Shown here: positions 6,325 to 6,330 of the stretch, piece by piece | Layout: the number at the start of each line of letters is the position of its first letter | Position numbering within the stretch: position 1 is the stretch's first letter | Origin: an uncultured Agathobacter sp. | GTDB lineage: Bacteria > Bacillota > Clostridia > Lachnospirales > Lachnospiraceae | Direction of reading: 5' to 3' | Assembly: GCA_934358675.1 (NCBI GenBank) | Contig: CAKRKX010000115.1 | Location: forward strand, 1-6,330 | Length of the DNA: 6,330 bases | Position numbers and translations under genes: made by a program | The notes under the pieces: model-generated | Seen by the model: only the letters and a program-made list of their open reading frames with translations | Told to the model about the DNA's origin: nothing | Database searches by the model: none

Positions 6325-6330
6325 CTGCTC

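Overview
The window looks like ordinary chromosome from an anaerobic, Gram-positive, Clostridia-type bacterium, most likely a Lachnospiraceae member. This is judged from the gene families (a group B-type [FeFe] hydrogenase, a CspA-like S8 protease, an AzlCD pair), purine-rich ribosome binding sites, intrinsic terminators and mid-range GC content. Genus-level placement is not possible by eye. No mobile element, CRISPR array, tRNA or rRNA was seen.

Layout, left to right. Positions 1-552 (minus) hold the N-terminal 184 residues of a cysteine-rich [FeFe] hydrogenase that runs off the left edge. It is divergent from a 600-residue subtilisin-like serine protease of the CspA-like type (657-2459, plus). 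The roughly 100 bp gap between them carries a 20 bp imperfect dyad just upstream of the protease start. Next comes a two-gene operon, azlC-azlD (2588-3289 and 3307-3615, plus), encoding a predicted branched-chain amino acid exporter, with an extended -10 promoter upstream. A bidirectional terminator at about 3625-3664 separates it from a convergent gene.

The right half is on the minus strand. A membrane-anchored C39-like cysteine peptidase (3691-4611) has an arginine-rich cytoplasmic tail. Upstream of it is a 252 bp gap with more structure than expected: a terminator for the next gene, a perfect GAAACGTTTC palindrome, a TTTGC/GCAAA dyad cluster, and a second terminator-like hairpin about 50 nt before the peptidase start. 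The last gene (4864-6324) is a diguanylate cyclase with a PAS-like N-terminus, a GGDEF domain lacking the usual inhibitory RxxD site, and a GAF-like C-terminal region. Its reading frame stays open to the right edge, so its true start may lie outside.

The genes are separate units (energy metabolism, proteolysis, amino acid export, envelope peptidase, second-messenger signalling), and nothing shows that they work as one system. The best candidates for something undescribed are non-coding: the leader hairpin and operator-like sites before the C39 peptidase, and the dyad between the hydrogenase and the protease.
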